Positions 27,830 through 37,585 of a stretch of DNA of 64,000 bases are shown one piece after another. Position 1 is the first letter of the stretch. Each line of letters begins with the position of its first letter. This stretch comes from an uncultured Bacteroidales bacterium (GTDB taxonomy: Bacteria > Bacteroidota > Bacteroidia > Bacteroidales > UBA932). The notes under the pieces were generated by a model. It ran no database searches, was not told where the DNA came from, and worked only from the letters and a program-made list of their open reading frames with translations. Made by a program: the position numbers and the translations under genes. The stretch is from assembly GCA_944326385.1 (NCBI GenBank), contig CALVDT010000097.1:1-64000 (forward strand). The letters are read 5' to 3'.

Positions 27830-28480
27830 ATGACAATCGGTTACCTAAGAGTCAGCACGGGCAAACAGCACCCTGCAAACCAGAAAGACGAAATCGAGAG
27901 ATTCGCCGAAAAGAAGAACATAACCATCGACCGCTGGGTCATAGAAATAGCCAGCGGGAGCAAAAGCGAAAAGGAAAGGAAACTCGGAAGGCTTCTCAAA
28001 AGCATGAGGGCAGGGGACATGCTCATAGTCACGGAAATCTCCAGGCTCAGCAGGACCCTGACGGAAATCATGGGCATAATGGGACGCTGCCTCGAAAAGG
28101 GCATCATGCTGTACACCACCAAGGAGGGCTATACATTCGACAATTCGATAAACAGCAAGGTCCTCTGCTTCGCATTCGGTCTTGTGGCCGAGATAGAGCG
28201 CAACCTGATTTCAATGCGCACAAAGGAGGCTCTGGCCCTGAGGAAGGCCGAGGGCAAGGTCCTGGGACGGCGCAAAGGCAGCTTCACAAAGACGAAAATA
28301 CTGAGGGAGAACAAGGATCACATAGCAGGGATGCTTTCGGCCGGATCGAGCATAGCTTCAGTATGCAGGGCGTACAAGACATCGCGCGACACCTTCAGCA
28401 AATTCAGGAAAGAGCATCCCGAAATAGATACCGCCATCATCACCGGCCAATCGTCGAGGAAGCAAGCTCCTCATCGGTAG
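27830..28480 (+). CDS. Mpi-family serine recombinase (DNA invertase)
   Basis: A 216-residue small serine recombinase of the Pin/Hin type. The nucleophile is S9 in YLRVSTGKQ. The catalytic domain continues with EISRLSRTL and the FAFGLVAEIERNLISMRTKEAL helix, and LGRRKGS leads into a C-terminal helix-turn-helix (about 160-205). Overall layout closely resembles the Bacteroides master invertase Mpi, which flips many promoters of surface structures. It is divergent from the leu operon. Its 3' end overlaps the last gene of the minus-strand fimbrial operon by 41 bp tail-to-tail. The candidate substrate is the inverted-repeat promoter segment at 37586-37796; action on distant sites elsewhere in the genome is equally possible. 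Confidence 0.9.
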   Translation: MTIGYLRVSTGKQHPANQKDEIERFAEKKNITIDRWVIEIASGSKSEKERKLGRLLKSMRAGDMLIVTEISRLSRTLTEIMGIMGRCLEKGIMLYTTKEGYTFDNSINSKVLCFAFGLVAEIERNLISMRTKEALALRKAEGKVLGRRKGSFTKTKILRENKDHIAGMLSAGSSIASVCRAYKTSRDTFSKFRKEHPEIDTAIITGQSSRKQAPHR

Positions 28481-31400
28481 CATCGCGGACACAGCGGATA
28501 TAGAACGATTTCCTGCCGTCGTAGTCATCCCCGGAGGTTATCATTTTTCTCGTATTCAGATAAAATGCCTGACGGACATTCTGATTCGAGAACTGCGTAC
28601 ATGCCGGGACAGTGTGGTTATTGGCCGAGTTGCGGCCGGTCTTTATGAAAGTGTCATAATCCGAAGCCAGCACGGTCAATTCAGCCAGGTTCGGCAATCT
28701 CCACCCGGCATTCTCCGGCTCGCCGGTCTCGTGATAGTCTGCACAAGGGTTGTCACGGTTGTTGTCCGAATTCTGCAATTCCCGCAAGGTGTTTGTGATG
28801 TCGTTGTCGGCTGTAGACCATTCTCCGACCATGTAATCCTTGGACAGGACCATGGCATCATAGAAGCGGTTGTATTCGTCATCCTCGTCATGGCACACGA
28901 AATTGTACGGCCACGGGTTAGGGATCTGACGGAAAAGTGAAGATGTCAGCCTGCCTCTGAAATCGAGCAGCCAGTTGCCGTTTGAGGTGGTCTTCCGTTC
29001 ATAGATCGGCTCCGGTATTTCTGAAAGGTCTTCATTTGCGACGTCGGACGGAAGATGCCGTATGCATCTTATCATGAACCGGCCGTTATTGTATTGAGAA
29101 TCTCTCTGCCCGCCATACGAACCTTTTTCGACAGCCCAGAAAGTGCTCTTGGAATTCGTATTGGTGCTCGTATGATACAGTGCCCCGTTCATGATGAAGT
29201 CTTGCGGATATCCGGCTTTAGTCAGCCGGGACTTGTCCCCGACATACAGAGACGCCTCTCCCGATACGGCATTGGCCCCCATGCCGATTCTGATATATTC
29301 ATTTATGGACGGAAGATACCACTTCAACTCTTCATCGCTGATGTAACCGTCTCCGTCGATATCCCTGTTTCTCGACAGGCACGCCGCATAAGCATATTGC
29401 CTGACATAGGCGCCAGTAAGTTTTCTGACACCGCTTACGCTGCTCTTGTGGCCGTTATCCGAAGCTTTTATATAATAACTGAGCTGCGCACCGTAATATC
29501 CGGCCCCGATAAGCTGCAGGGTGTTCCAGCGGCCGTCGGTGTCGCTGTAATCGGACCCGTGATCCTGCCCGAATGCCATGGCCGGAGTTTCATTGTATGT
29601 CTCCATACCGAAGGCGGTTATCCTTTGCGCACCGTCATAGAAGGTCTGTATGGATTTCTGGGAAATGCTTGTATGCGCCCGGCTGTATGTGCTGTTCCCG
29701 TCCGGGGACACCTGGATATCCATGGATATCATCATCCTTCTTTCAGGCTTGTTGGTGAAGTCGCTCCAGCTCGACACACTTTCCCCTTCCGTATGTCCGC
29801 CCGCTGTCACCGGGTATTCCTTGTAATAATATTCATCGACGAAACCGGTGAAATATGCATAATATGTGTAGGAATAGGTCGGGTTAACAATAGTCCCTCC
29901 GGTTCTCGTTCTCACGCAGGTTATATCTATGCCGTTATAAGAGTACGTATCAGTAGTGACTGAACCCCACCCTGAGAAACTGAAATCTCTGTCATCGACA
30001 TCTCCGTCATACAAAGCCCTGACAGCCTGTCCGAGCTTCACGCAGACATCATAGACGTCGAGCAGGCGCTCGTTGCCGGGATTGCCGGGATTGATATCCA
30101 TTCCCCCGTTTTTCCATAAAGGCAATCCTGGGTAAGCCGAAAGGCCGGTACTTGAGGCCTGCGGATAGAACTCCACCCATTTGTAATCGACATCCTTCAG
30201 GAAAGCGGCCTTTGCCGATGCTTTATCAGCGGCTGACAGATAATCCAGATAAGGGATCTTCGTCTTAGTCCCGTCCTGGAAAGGGGTATCGACATGAAGT
30301 ATCAGATTGTCCGCGATGATTTCGTCCACGTCGGGTATATCGTTTCCGTCACTGTCTGCCGTACCCGATGCCACCCCCTGCTGGGACACTGCGGAGAGGA
30401 TATTGGAAAGATTGTAGGCAAGCAGGACCTGTTCATAATGGGCATCGAGGGAGAAACTCAGCGTGACCTCGTTCGTGTTGATGATCCCTCCTTCCGCACC
30501 TGGTTCAGCGCCCTGGCTCCCATTATCGGTCTGGGCCTCGCTTATGATGCTGTCTACACCGTTCACGGTGATGGTGTAGGTATATTTCCAGTTCCTGTTC
30601 ACGGAAAAGTCCCCGAAACTTCCGGCGCTGCTGAAATCTCCGAGATGTATCACATAGCTCGTGCTGCCGGAATATTTGAGCATCTCGCTGCTCCCGGTTA
30701 CGTCGTATTCCGCATAGTCCCCGCTGATTACGATGTAGGTCGCATTCTCCGGAGCATAGGTCCACTTTTTCTCGCCGTTGGACGAGCCGACACCAGTGCC
30801 TGCCGGGGAATCCGGGTCTCCGGTATGGCTGCCGTCCTCGCTGTTGTATATCCACTGGTCGCGCTGTCCGTAGCTTGTCACTCCACTGACTTCGGACTGG
30901 ATATTTTCCGGGATGAAGACGTCGAAAGAATAGACTCCTCCCGTAGCGGTGGTGGTCACGGTCTGCTCCGAGCCATCGTAATAAAAGGACGGATCGGACT
31001 CCACCGGATTCTCCTCATGGTTCCGTTCTCCTGCAAGACGTGTCCCGCGCGCTATATTGTAGAGTCTGTATGAGGTCGGTGTGAAGGCTATCCTTTTTCC
31101 GGAAACACTGCCGTTCCTGATATTGAATATCACATTCGCCACTATCCTCTGAAGATTCACTACACCGCTGGAAGAGCCGTCCAGACTGAATGTCACCTGA
31201 TCTCCGTCGGTGGTACTTGTGAATATCATCTGCTGGGTAGGATATTCAGGTGTGGTCCCGTTTGTGATATACGTGTTCCGCAGGTAGACTATTTCCTTTC
31301 CGAGGTCTTCGATAGTCAGGTTACCGCTTTCCGCCTCCTTTCCGAGCTCCTCTATCTTCGACCTGAAATTCACCCAGGACTGGACACTGGTGTAGTTCGC

Positions 31401-31772
31401 CACCGCGAAAATCCGCTTCTGTCCGGTGGTCGTACGGATTTTTGCCTCATAACGCTGCCCGGTGCCTGAAACAAGGTCTCTTTTCACTATGTCGGTTTCA
31501 TTCTCGACGGGTATGACATCTTCACAGTATGTCCCGTCGGAATTATAGACAAAAAGATACAGGGACGTTATTTCATTATAGTCATCAAGTTCGGCCTTCG
31601 TGGTGACAGTCACCTGCTGACCGGCCGGTGCCTCAAAAGCCAGGACGGCTTCCACCGGATGGCCGGCCTCGACATGTTCAGCACCGAAGTCTTCCTTGAC
31701 ACATGAAAACACGGATGGAAGTGTCACTGAAGCGGCAACAATCAGAAAAATATTCGATATCTTCATTCGCAT
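28440..31772 (-). CDS. Large fimbrial tip/adhesin-like lipoprotein (DUF4906-like)
   Basis: An 1110-residue lipoprotein (signal ending near SVFSC) and the last gene of the minus-strand fimbrial operon. The N-terminal third has fimbrillin-like features (LFVYNSDGTYCEDVIPV, AVANYTS). The middle has a calcium-loop-like DIDGDGYISDEE (about 798-814). The C-terminal part contains GWRLPNLAELTVLAS and SFYIRCVRD, typical of FISUMP/DUF1566 lectin-like modules. By position and size it is the likely tip adhesin. Ligand unknown. Its final codons overlap the end of the invertase gene on the other strand. Either the ATG at 31772 or that at 31766 may be used. Confidence 0.82.
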   Translation of the reverse strand: MRMKISNIFLIVAASVTLPSVFSCVKEDFGAEHVEAGHPVEAVLAFEAPAGQQVTVTTKAELDDYNEITSLYLFVYNSDGTYCEDVIPVENETDIVKRDLVSGTGQRYEAKIRTTTGQKRIFAVANYTSVQSWVNFRSKIEELGKEAESGNLTIEDLGKEIVYLRNTYITNGTTPEYPTQQMIFTSTTDGDQVTFSLDGSSSGVVNLQRIVANVIFNIRNGSVSGKRIAFTPTSYRLYNIARGTRLAGERNHEENPVESDPSFYYDGSEQTVTTTATGGVYSFDVFIPENIQSEVSGVTSYGQRDQWIYNSEDGSHTGDPDSPAGTGVGSSNGEKKWTYAPENATYIVISGDYAEYDVTGSSEMLKYSGSTSYVIHLGDFSSAGSFGDFSVNRNWKYTYTITVNGVDSIISEAQTDNGSQGAEPGAEGGIINTNEVTLSFSLDAHYEQVLLAYNLSNILSAVSQQGVASGTADSDGNDIPDVDEIIADNLILHVDTPFQDGTKTKIPYLDYLSAADKASAKAAFLKDVDYKWVEFYPQASSTGLSAYPGLPLWKNGGMDINPGNPGNERLLDVYDVCVKLGQAVRALYDGDVDDRDFSFSGWGSVTTDTYSYNGIDITCVRTRTGGTIVNPTYSYTYYAYFTGFVDEYYYKEYPVTAGGHTEGESVSSWSDFTNKPERRMMISMDIQVSPDGNSTYSRAHTSISQKSIQTFYDGAQRITAFGMETYNETPAMAFGQDHGSDYSDTDGRWNTLQLIGAGYYGAQLSYYIKASDNGHKSSVSGVRKLTGAYVRQYAYAACLSRNRDIDGDGYISDEELKWYLPSINEYIRIGMGANAVSGEASLYVGDKSRLTKAGYPQDFIMNGALYHTSTNTNSKSTFWAVEKGSYGGQRDSQYNNGRFMIRCIRHLPSDVANEDLSEIPEPIYERKTTSNGNWLLDFRGRLTSSLFRQIPNPWPYNFVCHDEDDEYNRFYDAMVLSKDYMVGEWSTADNDITNTLRELQNSDNNRDNPCADYHETGEPENAGWRLPNLAELTVLASDYDTFIKTGRNSANNHTVPACTQFSNQNVRQAFYLNTRKMITSGDDYDGRKSFYIRCVRDATDEELASSTIGR

Positions 31773-31793
31773 AACCGAACCCTTTGAAAAACA

Positions 31794-32921
31794 TCAGTTG
31801 AAAGTGATTTCCATATCTCTTCCGGTCCAGGAAAGAGCGATGACTACGAGATTGATATTTACCGGATCTGCGATTATCGCCTTTACCTTGATATCCATAT
31901 TCGGGGATACTGCAGGCAGATATACTGTCTTGTGCCTCGTTTCCCAGGTGTTGTTTATGGAATATTCAATATCGAGAATATAACCGTAGGCCAAGACGTC
32001 TCCTGAAGCAGGCAGGTTATCCGGGTCATCCGAACCGTAGATATTCGGCAGGAGATACGATGTAGCATCCTCGACCGGCTGGAGTGCGGAATCGTCAAGG
32101 CTGCCGGATTCGTTCACGGCAGTGACAGGCAGCAAGCCCTGAAGCAGCTCAGTGGACTGTCCGTCCCGGTGGAAATATCCGGAAGGGCTTCCTTCCGCCG
32201 AAAAGAATGAAGCCTCGCCCGGACCCTGGATTCTTAATCCGATACTGTTTATGTTGACAGTGATATCCCTGTTCTTGGCAAAATAGAAAGACAGCCTCGC
32301 CATCGCTCTCGTGACATCCACAGGTATTATCTGCGGCAGGGTGTTGTCTTCCTTGACGGTGAAGGTGAAATTATTCCCGCCCACCGTCTCGCCGGTCTTT
32401 ATATTCGTCATCGGAACGGCCGAAATCCCGTTTATTTCCTTGATTCCGGCAAAGCGGACACCTTCCAGCTGCAACCTTGTGGAATTCCCGTCCAGTTCAT
32501 CCGTGGAGGTCTTGTCTGCATATTCGTCATTCGCGATTACATAGAAGTCTATATTTCCGCTTGCGGAGAGATCCATCGTACAGTAATGCGGTCCCTCGCC
32601 CTGAAGCCCGCTGAAACTGCCGAACCCGACCATCTCCTGATGCTGCGGCTGGCCAGGATCGTGCTTGAATGCGAAAACCTTGATACTGTGGATAATGTCC
32701 GTCTCATCCACATTCACGCCTGCTTTTGTCTCCCCGTCTGCCGTACCGTCTATAAGAAGGGAGACCCTGGCAGGACCGCCGAAAACGGCCGGCCCAGGTA
32801 CGTTCTCCTCCTTGGAGCAGGCAGCCATGACCATAAGCAATACTGCAGCACAAAGCCCGGGCAGCATCTTCATGAGACTGCCTGCAAGACTCGCTTTCAT
32901 ATTTGCCGGTATTCCGGTCAT
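31794..32921 (-). CDS. Fimbrial minor-subunit lipoprotein
   Basis: A 375-residue lipoprotein with a lipobox at MAAC (about 35). It has the fimbrillin pattern: ETKAG soon after the signal, SIKVFAFKHD, DFYVIANDEY, and a beta-rich body ending in IALSWTGRDMEITF. It lies between the anchor-like and tip-like genes, so it may be an accessory subunit near the tip (Mfa3/Mfa4-like position). Exact role is inferred from order only. Start at 32921; an internal ATG seven codons later is also possible. Confidence 0.8.
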   Translation of the reverse strand: MTGIPANMKASLAGSLMKMLPGLCAAVLLMVMAACSKEENVPGPAVFGGPARVSLLIDGTADGETKAGVNVDETDIIHSIKVFAFKHDPGQPQHQEMVGFGSFSGLQGEGPHYCTMDLSASGNIDFYVIANDEYADKTSTDELDGNSTRLQLEGVRFAGIKEINGISAVPMTNIKTGETVGGNNFTFTVKEDNTLPQIIPVDVTRAMARLSFYFAKNRDITVNINSIGLRIQGPGEASFFSAEGSPSGYFHRDGQSTELLQGLLPVTAVNESGSLDDSALQPVEDATSYLLPNIYGSDDPDNLPASGDVLAYGYILDIEYSINNTWETRHKTVYLPAVSPNMDIKVKAIIADPVNINLVVIALSWTGRDMEITFN

Positions 32922-32929
32922 ATCTTTCC

Positions 32930-33829
32930 TTATTCTTTGTCGAAGCCTGGCCCGACTTCTTCAATATTCCATTCCACCACATCCACACCGACCGGGCCGA
33001 GGGTTATCCTGATGGCCAGGACTGCTTCCTGACGGCCGTCTATCTCTATCCCGTTGCGGGCTATGAAGTCGGCAAGGTGCAGGCGGTAAACTTCATTTCC
33101 GGAAGCTGCATCCAGTACTGCAAGGGATGTCTCTTCCGATTCGGCGAAACGCAGGACGTTGTATTCAAGGATATATGAGTCATCTTCGTCAGGATCATCA
33201 TATATCATGGGTGTCACGCTGCATTTCTCATCAGACGGATTGTTGAAGAAATCCGTATATGCAGGACAGCCCTGATGCACCACCGATGTGGATGCCGGAG
33301 AACCGGACGGCGTCAAGGCTCCTTTGAATCCTTTGAGCTTGACCAGCACATCGATGTGCGAGCTTTCAAAACGGCAGGTTTCCACCACATCCTGAAGGGT
33401 TTCGGGCACTGTAATCTCCAAATCACTGAAATACAGGGCATCGGAACCGTAAAAGGCGTCATCGGACCTGAACCAGACAGGTTCCGCGACTTTTGCCTCT
33501 TCATACGGTGTGTGGATATGGGTCCGTTCCTTTGCATTCCCCCAGCAGACCAGACGGTAATCCCCCGGCGGGAGATGAAGATGACATCCCTGTTCCGCCG
33601 CCAGAGCCTCTTCCCCGAATTCATATTCAGTCACAAGTTCATGGCCATCTGCGGAATATACATACAGATTCACCTTGTCAATCTTCTCGGGAAATATATC
33701 CGTACTGCCGTCCCCGGTATAAACGAATGAAAGCAACACATCACAGGTACAGTCCGACCTGTCCTCCCTTATACAACCTGAAAGGAGCACAAAAGCGGCC
33801 AACACTGATATGACATATCTGTTCTTCAT
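32930..33829 (-). CDS. FimB/Mfa2-family fimbrial anchor subunit
   Basis: A 299-residue lipoprotein of the FimB/Mfa2 family, which caps the base of type V fimbriae and limits their length. Signs are the lipobox LLSGC, the family opening CIREDRSDC, VNLYVYSADG, and YRLVCWGN. The C-terminal strand region VLAIRITLGPVGVDVVEWNIEEV is typical. I chose the ATG at 33829 (MKNRYVISVLAAFVLLSGC) over an upstream frame extension. It follows the major subunit gene by about 100 nt. Confidence 0.88.
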   Translation of the reverse strand: MKNRYVISVLAAFVLLSGCIREDRSDCTCDVLLSFVYTGDGSTDIFPEKIDKVNLYVYSADGHELVTEYEFGEEALAAEQGCHLHLPPGDYRLVCWGNAKERTHIHTPYEEAKVAEPVWFRSDDAFYGSDALYFSDLEITVPETLQDVVETCRFESSHIDVLVKLKGFKGALTPSGSPASTSVVHQGCPAYTDFFNNPSDEKCSVTPMIYDDPDEDDSYILEYNVLRFAESEETSLAVLDAASGNEVYRLHLADFIARNGIEIDGRQEAVLAIRITLGPVGVDVVEWNIEEVGPGFDKE

Positions 33830-33929
33830 TATACCGGCTATATTGGTATGTTCTGTCAAGATCAATCAAAATGGGGAGGCAAGCCCGGAAGAAGCTGTGC
33901 CTCCCCGAAAAAACTATGAAAACCCGGAA

Positions 33930-35381
33930 TTACTCCTGGTCGAAGTCCGGAGTGACGTTGACTGTAGCGTATGGCACTGCAGTCACTTTTACGATGACAT
34001 TGTATGCATCTTCCGTCACCGTACCTGTCGACACGTTGAACGGTGAAATCACCACTTCGTTCATCTTGTATATCGTATTAGGCTCGATAGCTGTCTTGCC
34101 TGTCGAACCGAAATCGAACTTGGCCACATTGGCGAAATACTGGCCGTCGGATACGGTGGTGAAATTGATTGTGCTCGTCAGCTGGATATACAGGTCTGAA
34201 TCAACAGGGAGATCGCTGCCCGCACCTTCTTTCCTTACGGTAACGGTATACTGCTCCTGGCCACCGGACTCGAAGAAGAACTGGAAGTGGAACTTAGGCT
34301 CCACGAAGTTTGTCACGCCGGCCGGTATGGTGGATACTGCACCTGAAGCATATTCCTGAGTCGGATCGAACGGAACGATGAAGTTGAATGGCACGCAAGT
34401 ATCGTCAGCAGAACCGTCGAAATAATACTGGACACCGGTACCGCTGAGGCTGGAACTTGCGAAAAGATCTCCGTAGCTGCCATCCTCATAGTTGCTGTAG
34501 AAAGCGATGGCATTGGCATTGTATGCCGCTGTGATTCCTGTAGCAGTCGCCCATTTGCCTTCTGCGATACCGTCGGAACCGGCAGGAGTCTCGAACAGTT
34601 CCGAAACTGCAGGTGTCACAGGCACGACCTTTCCGAAGAAATTCGACATGTAGATTCCGGAAAGCTTAGGAGTGAAGCCCGTCCATGAGATGGTGTAAGT
34701 GCCGGCATCGGCCGGATTGGCCACTTCGTCTGCAGACAGGGTCACTGACTTGCTCCCTGATACCTGTACACCGATCTTCGAGATTTCAAGACGCGAAATG
34801 ACAGGACGGATGGCCACGTTTGCCGTATAATACTGGCTTGCCATGTTCTCCTCGTCACCTATGTTCACGGTAACGTCCTCGTTCACTTCGTTTCCGATAG
34901 GAGTCAGGTCCAGGTCGGCACCGAAATACAGTATCTCATCCTGTCCCAGATCGGCCTTGACTTCATCTATGGTAGCGTCTACCTGTGAGATATTCCCGCT
35001 GCCAAAGGCTGTAGTCTCAGGGGAATTGGCCACTACATAGACGCGGCTGATGCTCTCAAGGCCGATGAAACGGACACCGTTCCCCTGGATGGCATCCCAT
35101 GCACCGGGATAAGTGTCGTTGTCCTCAAGACGGAAGGCATTCTGGATTACGCCTGTGGCATTGGTGAAATAAATGTCGAGCCTGGATATGCCTGCATCCT
35201 GTATCCAGTTCTCGTCAGGAGTCATGTTTGCCTTTGTGAGGTTCGCACCTGAAATGACCAGAGTCACACTCTTCAGACCTGCATCCGGGTCTGAAGACTG
35301 GGGAACTTCAGTCTCCTTGTTGCAGCCGGCAAGGGTAAGAGCTGCGATTGCGCTGAGCGCAAGTAATGAATGAATTTTCAT
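33930..35381 (-). CDS. Mfa1-family major fimbrial subunit
   Basis: A 483-residue lipoprotein precursor, the likely shaft protein. It has a signal with lipobox TLAGC, a KSVTLVISGAN first strand, DIYFTNATG, RVYVVANSPE, and a long beta-rich body. The C-terminus (VIVKVTAVPYATVNVTPDF) fits the donor strand used in type V pilin polymerisation after proteolytic removal of the N-terminal strand; a specific Arg-gingipain-like cut site is not assigned. It is third in the operon, after the DUF3575 and DUF3868 genes, the usual order in Bacteroidales. Confidence 0.9.
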   Translation of the reverse strand: MKIHSLLALSAIAALTLAGCNKETEVPQSSDPDAGLKSVTLVISGANLTKANMTPDENWIQDAGISRLDIYFTNATGVIQNAFRLEDNDTYPGAWDAIQGNGVRFIGLESISRVYVVANSPETTAFGSGNISQVDATIDEVKADLGQDEILYFGADLDLTPIGNEVNEDVTVNIGDEENMASQYYTANVAIRPVISRLEISKIGVQVSGSKSVTLSADEVANPADAGTYTISWTGFTPKLSGIYMSNFFGKVVPVTPAVSELFETPAGSDGIAEGKWATATGITAAYNANAIAFYSNYEDGSYGDLFASSSLSGTGVQYYFDGSADDTCVPFNFIVPFDPTQEYASGAVSTIPAGVTNFVEPKFHFQFFFESGGQEQYTVTVRKEGAGSDLPVDSDLYIQLTSTINFTTVSDGQYFANVAKFDFGSTGKTAIEPNTIYKMNEVVISPFNVSTGTVTEDAYNVIVKVTAVPYATVNVTPDFDQE

Positions 35382-35419
35382 GATTGTTTGAATAATTAAG
35401 TTGTTTTACTTGTTTCTTC

Positions 35420-36907
35420 TCATAACTGGTCGACAACACCGGCAACCTGTCCCAGGTTATGTCTTGCATTTTCACATCCACATCCGGCCGCGATTCCGAA
35501 AATCCGTCTGGCCTTATCGTATTCCCCGGTCTGCGCATATGCCACACCGAGGATGTTCATCAGTTCATATCTGTCTTCAGGCACACGGCCTTCGAGGATA
35601 GCTACAGCCTCCGCTGCATCTCCGCAGGCAATGGCATCAAGCGCCCTGTCTCCCATGACGGCAGGCGAATCCGGATAATGCTTCGCTGCCATATCCATGG
35701 CGTACCTGTACTCTTCGGAATCGCTGCCGTAGGATCCTGCCACCATATACATTTCCCGGAGGCTGAGATCCGACGGGGACTCCCTTATCACACGCCTGGC
35801 CTGCTCAAGGTCAAAGCCCTTCACTTCATACTCGACTCTGTAGGTACAATGACGCAGGTAAGGGTATATGTTCCTCAGGAGCCAGACATATTCCTGTCTT
35901 GTCATGAGCCGTCTCATCTGCCTTTCGCACTCGTTCCGGTCTTCCGTATATGTGTCGATGACCTCGATGACCTTGTCTTTCTTCGGGAAAGACGATTCTG
36001 AAAGCCCCTGTCTGAATCCGGCCCAGTCCTCCCCGCTCCACTCTATATGCATCAGCGTGGTATCCACGTCATTATGCGCTGCAATATAGCGGGCAAACGA
36101 TCTGGCTCTGTTCCGAGAGAGTTTCATGTTATACTCCCATGTACCTTCCGGCGAAGCGTAACCGGCCACATATATGCCGGTGATGGCGATATAGTCCTTG
36201 TCTTTCACCAGAGCGATTGAATTCGTGACAGTATCGAGCACCGCGGCATTGTCTTTCCACCATCCGAGTATGTCATATCTGTCCCAGCGGAACTGGAGAC
36301 GCGCCACCCTGCTCTCTTCCCTGTGCTTGACAGGCTCTGGATCGGGTTCTATGCGGGATGTAAGCCACTGCGGGATGAATTCAGGCAGCACCGGCACTTC
36401 CAGCGGGCATTCAGACCGGCCTTCACCGCAATCAGCACACCCGGATACCGTCTCCCTCAGCACGACCCTGCCGCCAAGCATCCATCGGCTGTACGGGATC
36501 GAGGATACATAGGCATAATCCTGTCCTGTCCCGTTCTTCCTCTTTATTATGGCGAGAGCTGAATCCCGTTCCGCATATTCCTCTCCGAGAGCGTCCCTGC
36601 GCAGGAATACCTTATGTCTTGTCCTGCCGTCAATTATCAGCGGACGGAAAGCATATTCCCGGGTGCTGTCAGCGGAAATCATCACCGGAGTCAGGGTTAC
36701 AGTGTGCTGCGTCCTGATTTTCGTACTGTCAAGAACCACATCCATGCTCAGAGTCACCTCGCGTCCCGACTTGGCCACCTCACGATTCCCGAGACTTATG
36801 GCATCGAGATATGATACGTTCCCGTCCCGTTCTGTCATGGCAGCCGCCTGAAGCAAGCCGCAGACAAGAGCGGAAAGAGACAATATTATATTAAGGTATG
36901 CTTTCAT
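35420..36907 (-). CDS. DUF3868/OmpA-like fimbrial accessory protein with TPR tail
   Basis: A 495-residue exported protein with a signal peptide (LSALVCGLLQAAAM). An N-terminal DUF3868-like beta domain is followed by an OmpA-like region (GYASPEGTWEYNMKLSRNRA, about 255-275) that may bind peptidoglycan. The C-terminal helical TPR-like repeats start near AMDMAAKHYPDSP and include YELMNILGVAYAQTGEYDKA. Proteins of this type accompany type V fimbriae and probably help anchor or assemble them. I chose the ATG at 36907, 2 nt after the DUF3575 gene; the longer frame overlaps that gene. Confidence 0.88.
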   Translation of the reverse strand: MKAYLNIILSLSALVCGLLQAAAMTERDGNVSYLDAISLGNREVAKSGREVTLSMDVVLDSTKIRTQHTVTLTPVMISADSTREYAFRPLIIDGRTRHKVFLRRDALGEEYAERDSALAIIKRKNGTGQDYAYVSSIPYSRWMLGGRVVLRETVSGCADCGEGRSECPLEVPVLPEFIPQWLTSRIEPDPEPVKHREESRVARLQFRWDRYDILGWWKDNAAVLDTVTNSIALVKDKDYIAITGIYVAGYASPEGTWEYNMKLSRNRARSFARYIAAHNDVDTTLMHIEWSGEDWAGFRQGLSESSFPKKDKVIEVIDTYTEDRNECERQMRRLMTRQEYVWLLRNIYPYLRHCTYRVEYEVKGFDLEQARRVIRESPSDLSLREMYMVAGSYGSDSEEYRYAMDMAAKHYPDSPAVMGDRALDAIACGDAAEAVAILEGRVPEDRYELMNILGVAYAQTGEYDKARRIFGIAAGCGCENARHNLGQVAGVVDQL

Positions 36908-36909
36908 AG

Positions 36910-37584
36910 TCAGAATATCATGAATATTATGGAAACGGAAGCCTTGGTGATGCCGAAATAGTCGTGATGATCCGTGCCGAGCCAGGCCCCGCACACCGGA
37001 TTCTCGTACATGTCGTAATCAGAACCGACATACCCGACACCGAGATCCAGTTCAAGATTCCACCTCTTTCCCAGAATCCACTGGTATCCGTAGCTTACAC
37101 CGGCCCCGTAATACCAGCCTTCGTGACGGGTATTGCGGCAGTCGCCGAACAATCCGAACGGAGTAGAGACATTGCCTGCATTGAACTGGCCGCCATGAAG
37201 ATGAAGCCCGAAGAAATGTCCGTTGAATTTCTCGCAAAGCCAGTAGCGGGCTTCCGGCTGGACGAGAAAGTGACGCCATTTACGGTTGTCTTTCCAGTCC
37301 CAGGCATTATAGTTCCCCGAAACATCCAGAGTCCATTTGGGCGCAAGAGCGACCTCAGCCCCGATATTGACCGTCGCAGTAGCGTCATACAGCAGGTTTG
37401 TCTTGACTGCAAGGGTCTGGGCATCGGCTTTGCCAGCTCCGGCAAGCCACAGTACAAGGCAACACAATCCCGCCAGCAGATGTCTCAGAAAAACCGGGAC
37501 ATTGCATGTATGTTCCGAGGCTGAACCATATATTGAATCCTTGCTGTTCACCACATCCAGTTCTTGAAAACGACAAAAAACCAT
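36910..37584 (-). CDS. DUF3575 outer-membrane beta-barrel protein
   Basis: A 224-residue protein with a signal-like segment (LLAGLCCLVLWLAGAGKADAQ) and a DUF3575 barrel: LAVKTNLLYDATATVNIG, WRHFLVQPEARYW, GHFFGLHLHGGQFN, YGYQWILGKRWNLE. It is the first gene of the minus-strand fimbrial operon and may form the outer-membrane platform. The ATG at 37584 abuts the left repeats of the candidate invertible promoter, so the promoter at 37643-37673 drives it in the present orientation. The N-terminus before the signal is unusually long (about 30 residues). Confidence 0.88.
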   Translation of the reverse strand: MVFCRFQELDVVNSKDSIYGSASEHTCNVPVFLRHLLAGLCCLVLWLAGAGKADAQTLAVKTNLLYDATATVNIGAEVALAPKWTLDVSGNYNAWDWKDNRKWRHFLVQPEARYWLCEKFNGHFFGLHLHGGQFNAGNVSTPFGLFGDCRNTRHEGWYYGAGVSYGYQWILGKRWNLELDLGVGYVGSDYDMYENPVCGAWLGTDHHDYFGITKASVSIIFMIF

Positions 37585-37585
37585 C

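Noticed and set aside
27841..28314. Minus-strand frames opposite the invertase gene
   Set aside because: Shadows of the invertase frame; the plus-strand protein has the complete serine recombinase motif set.
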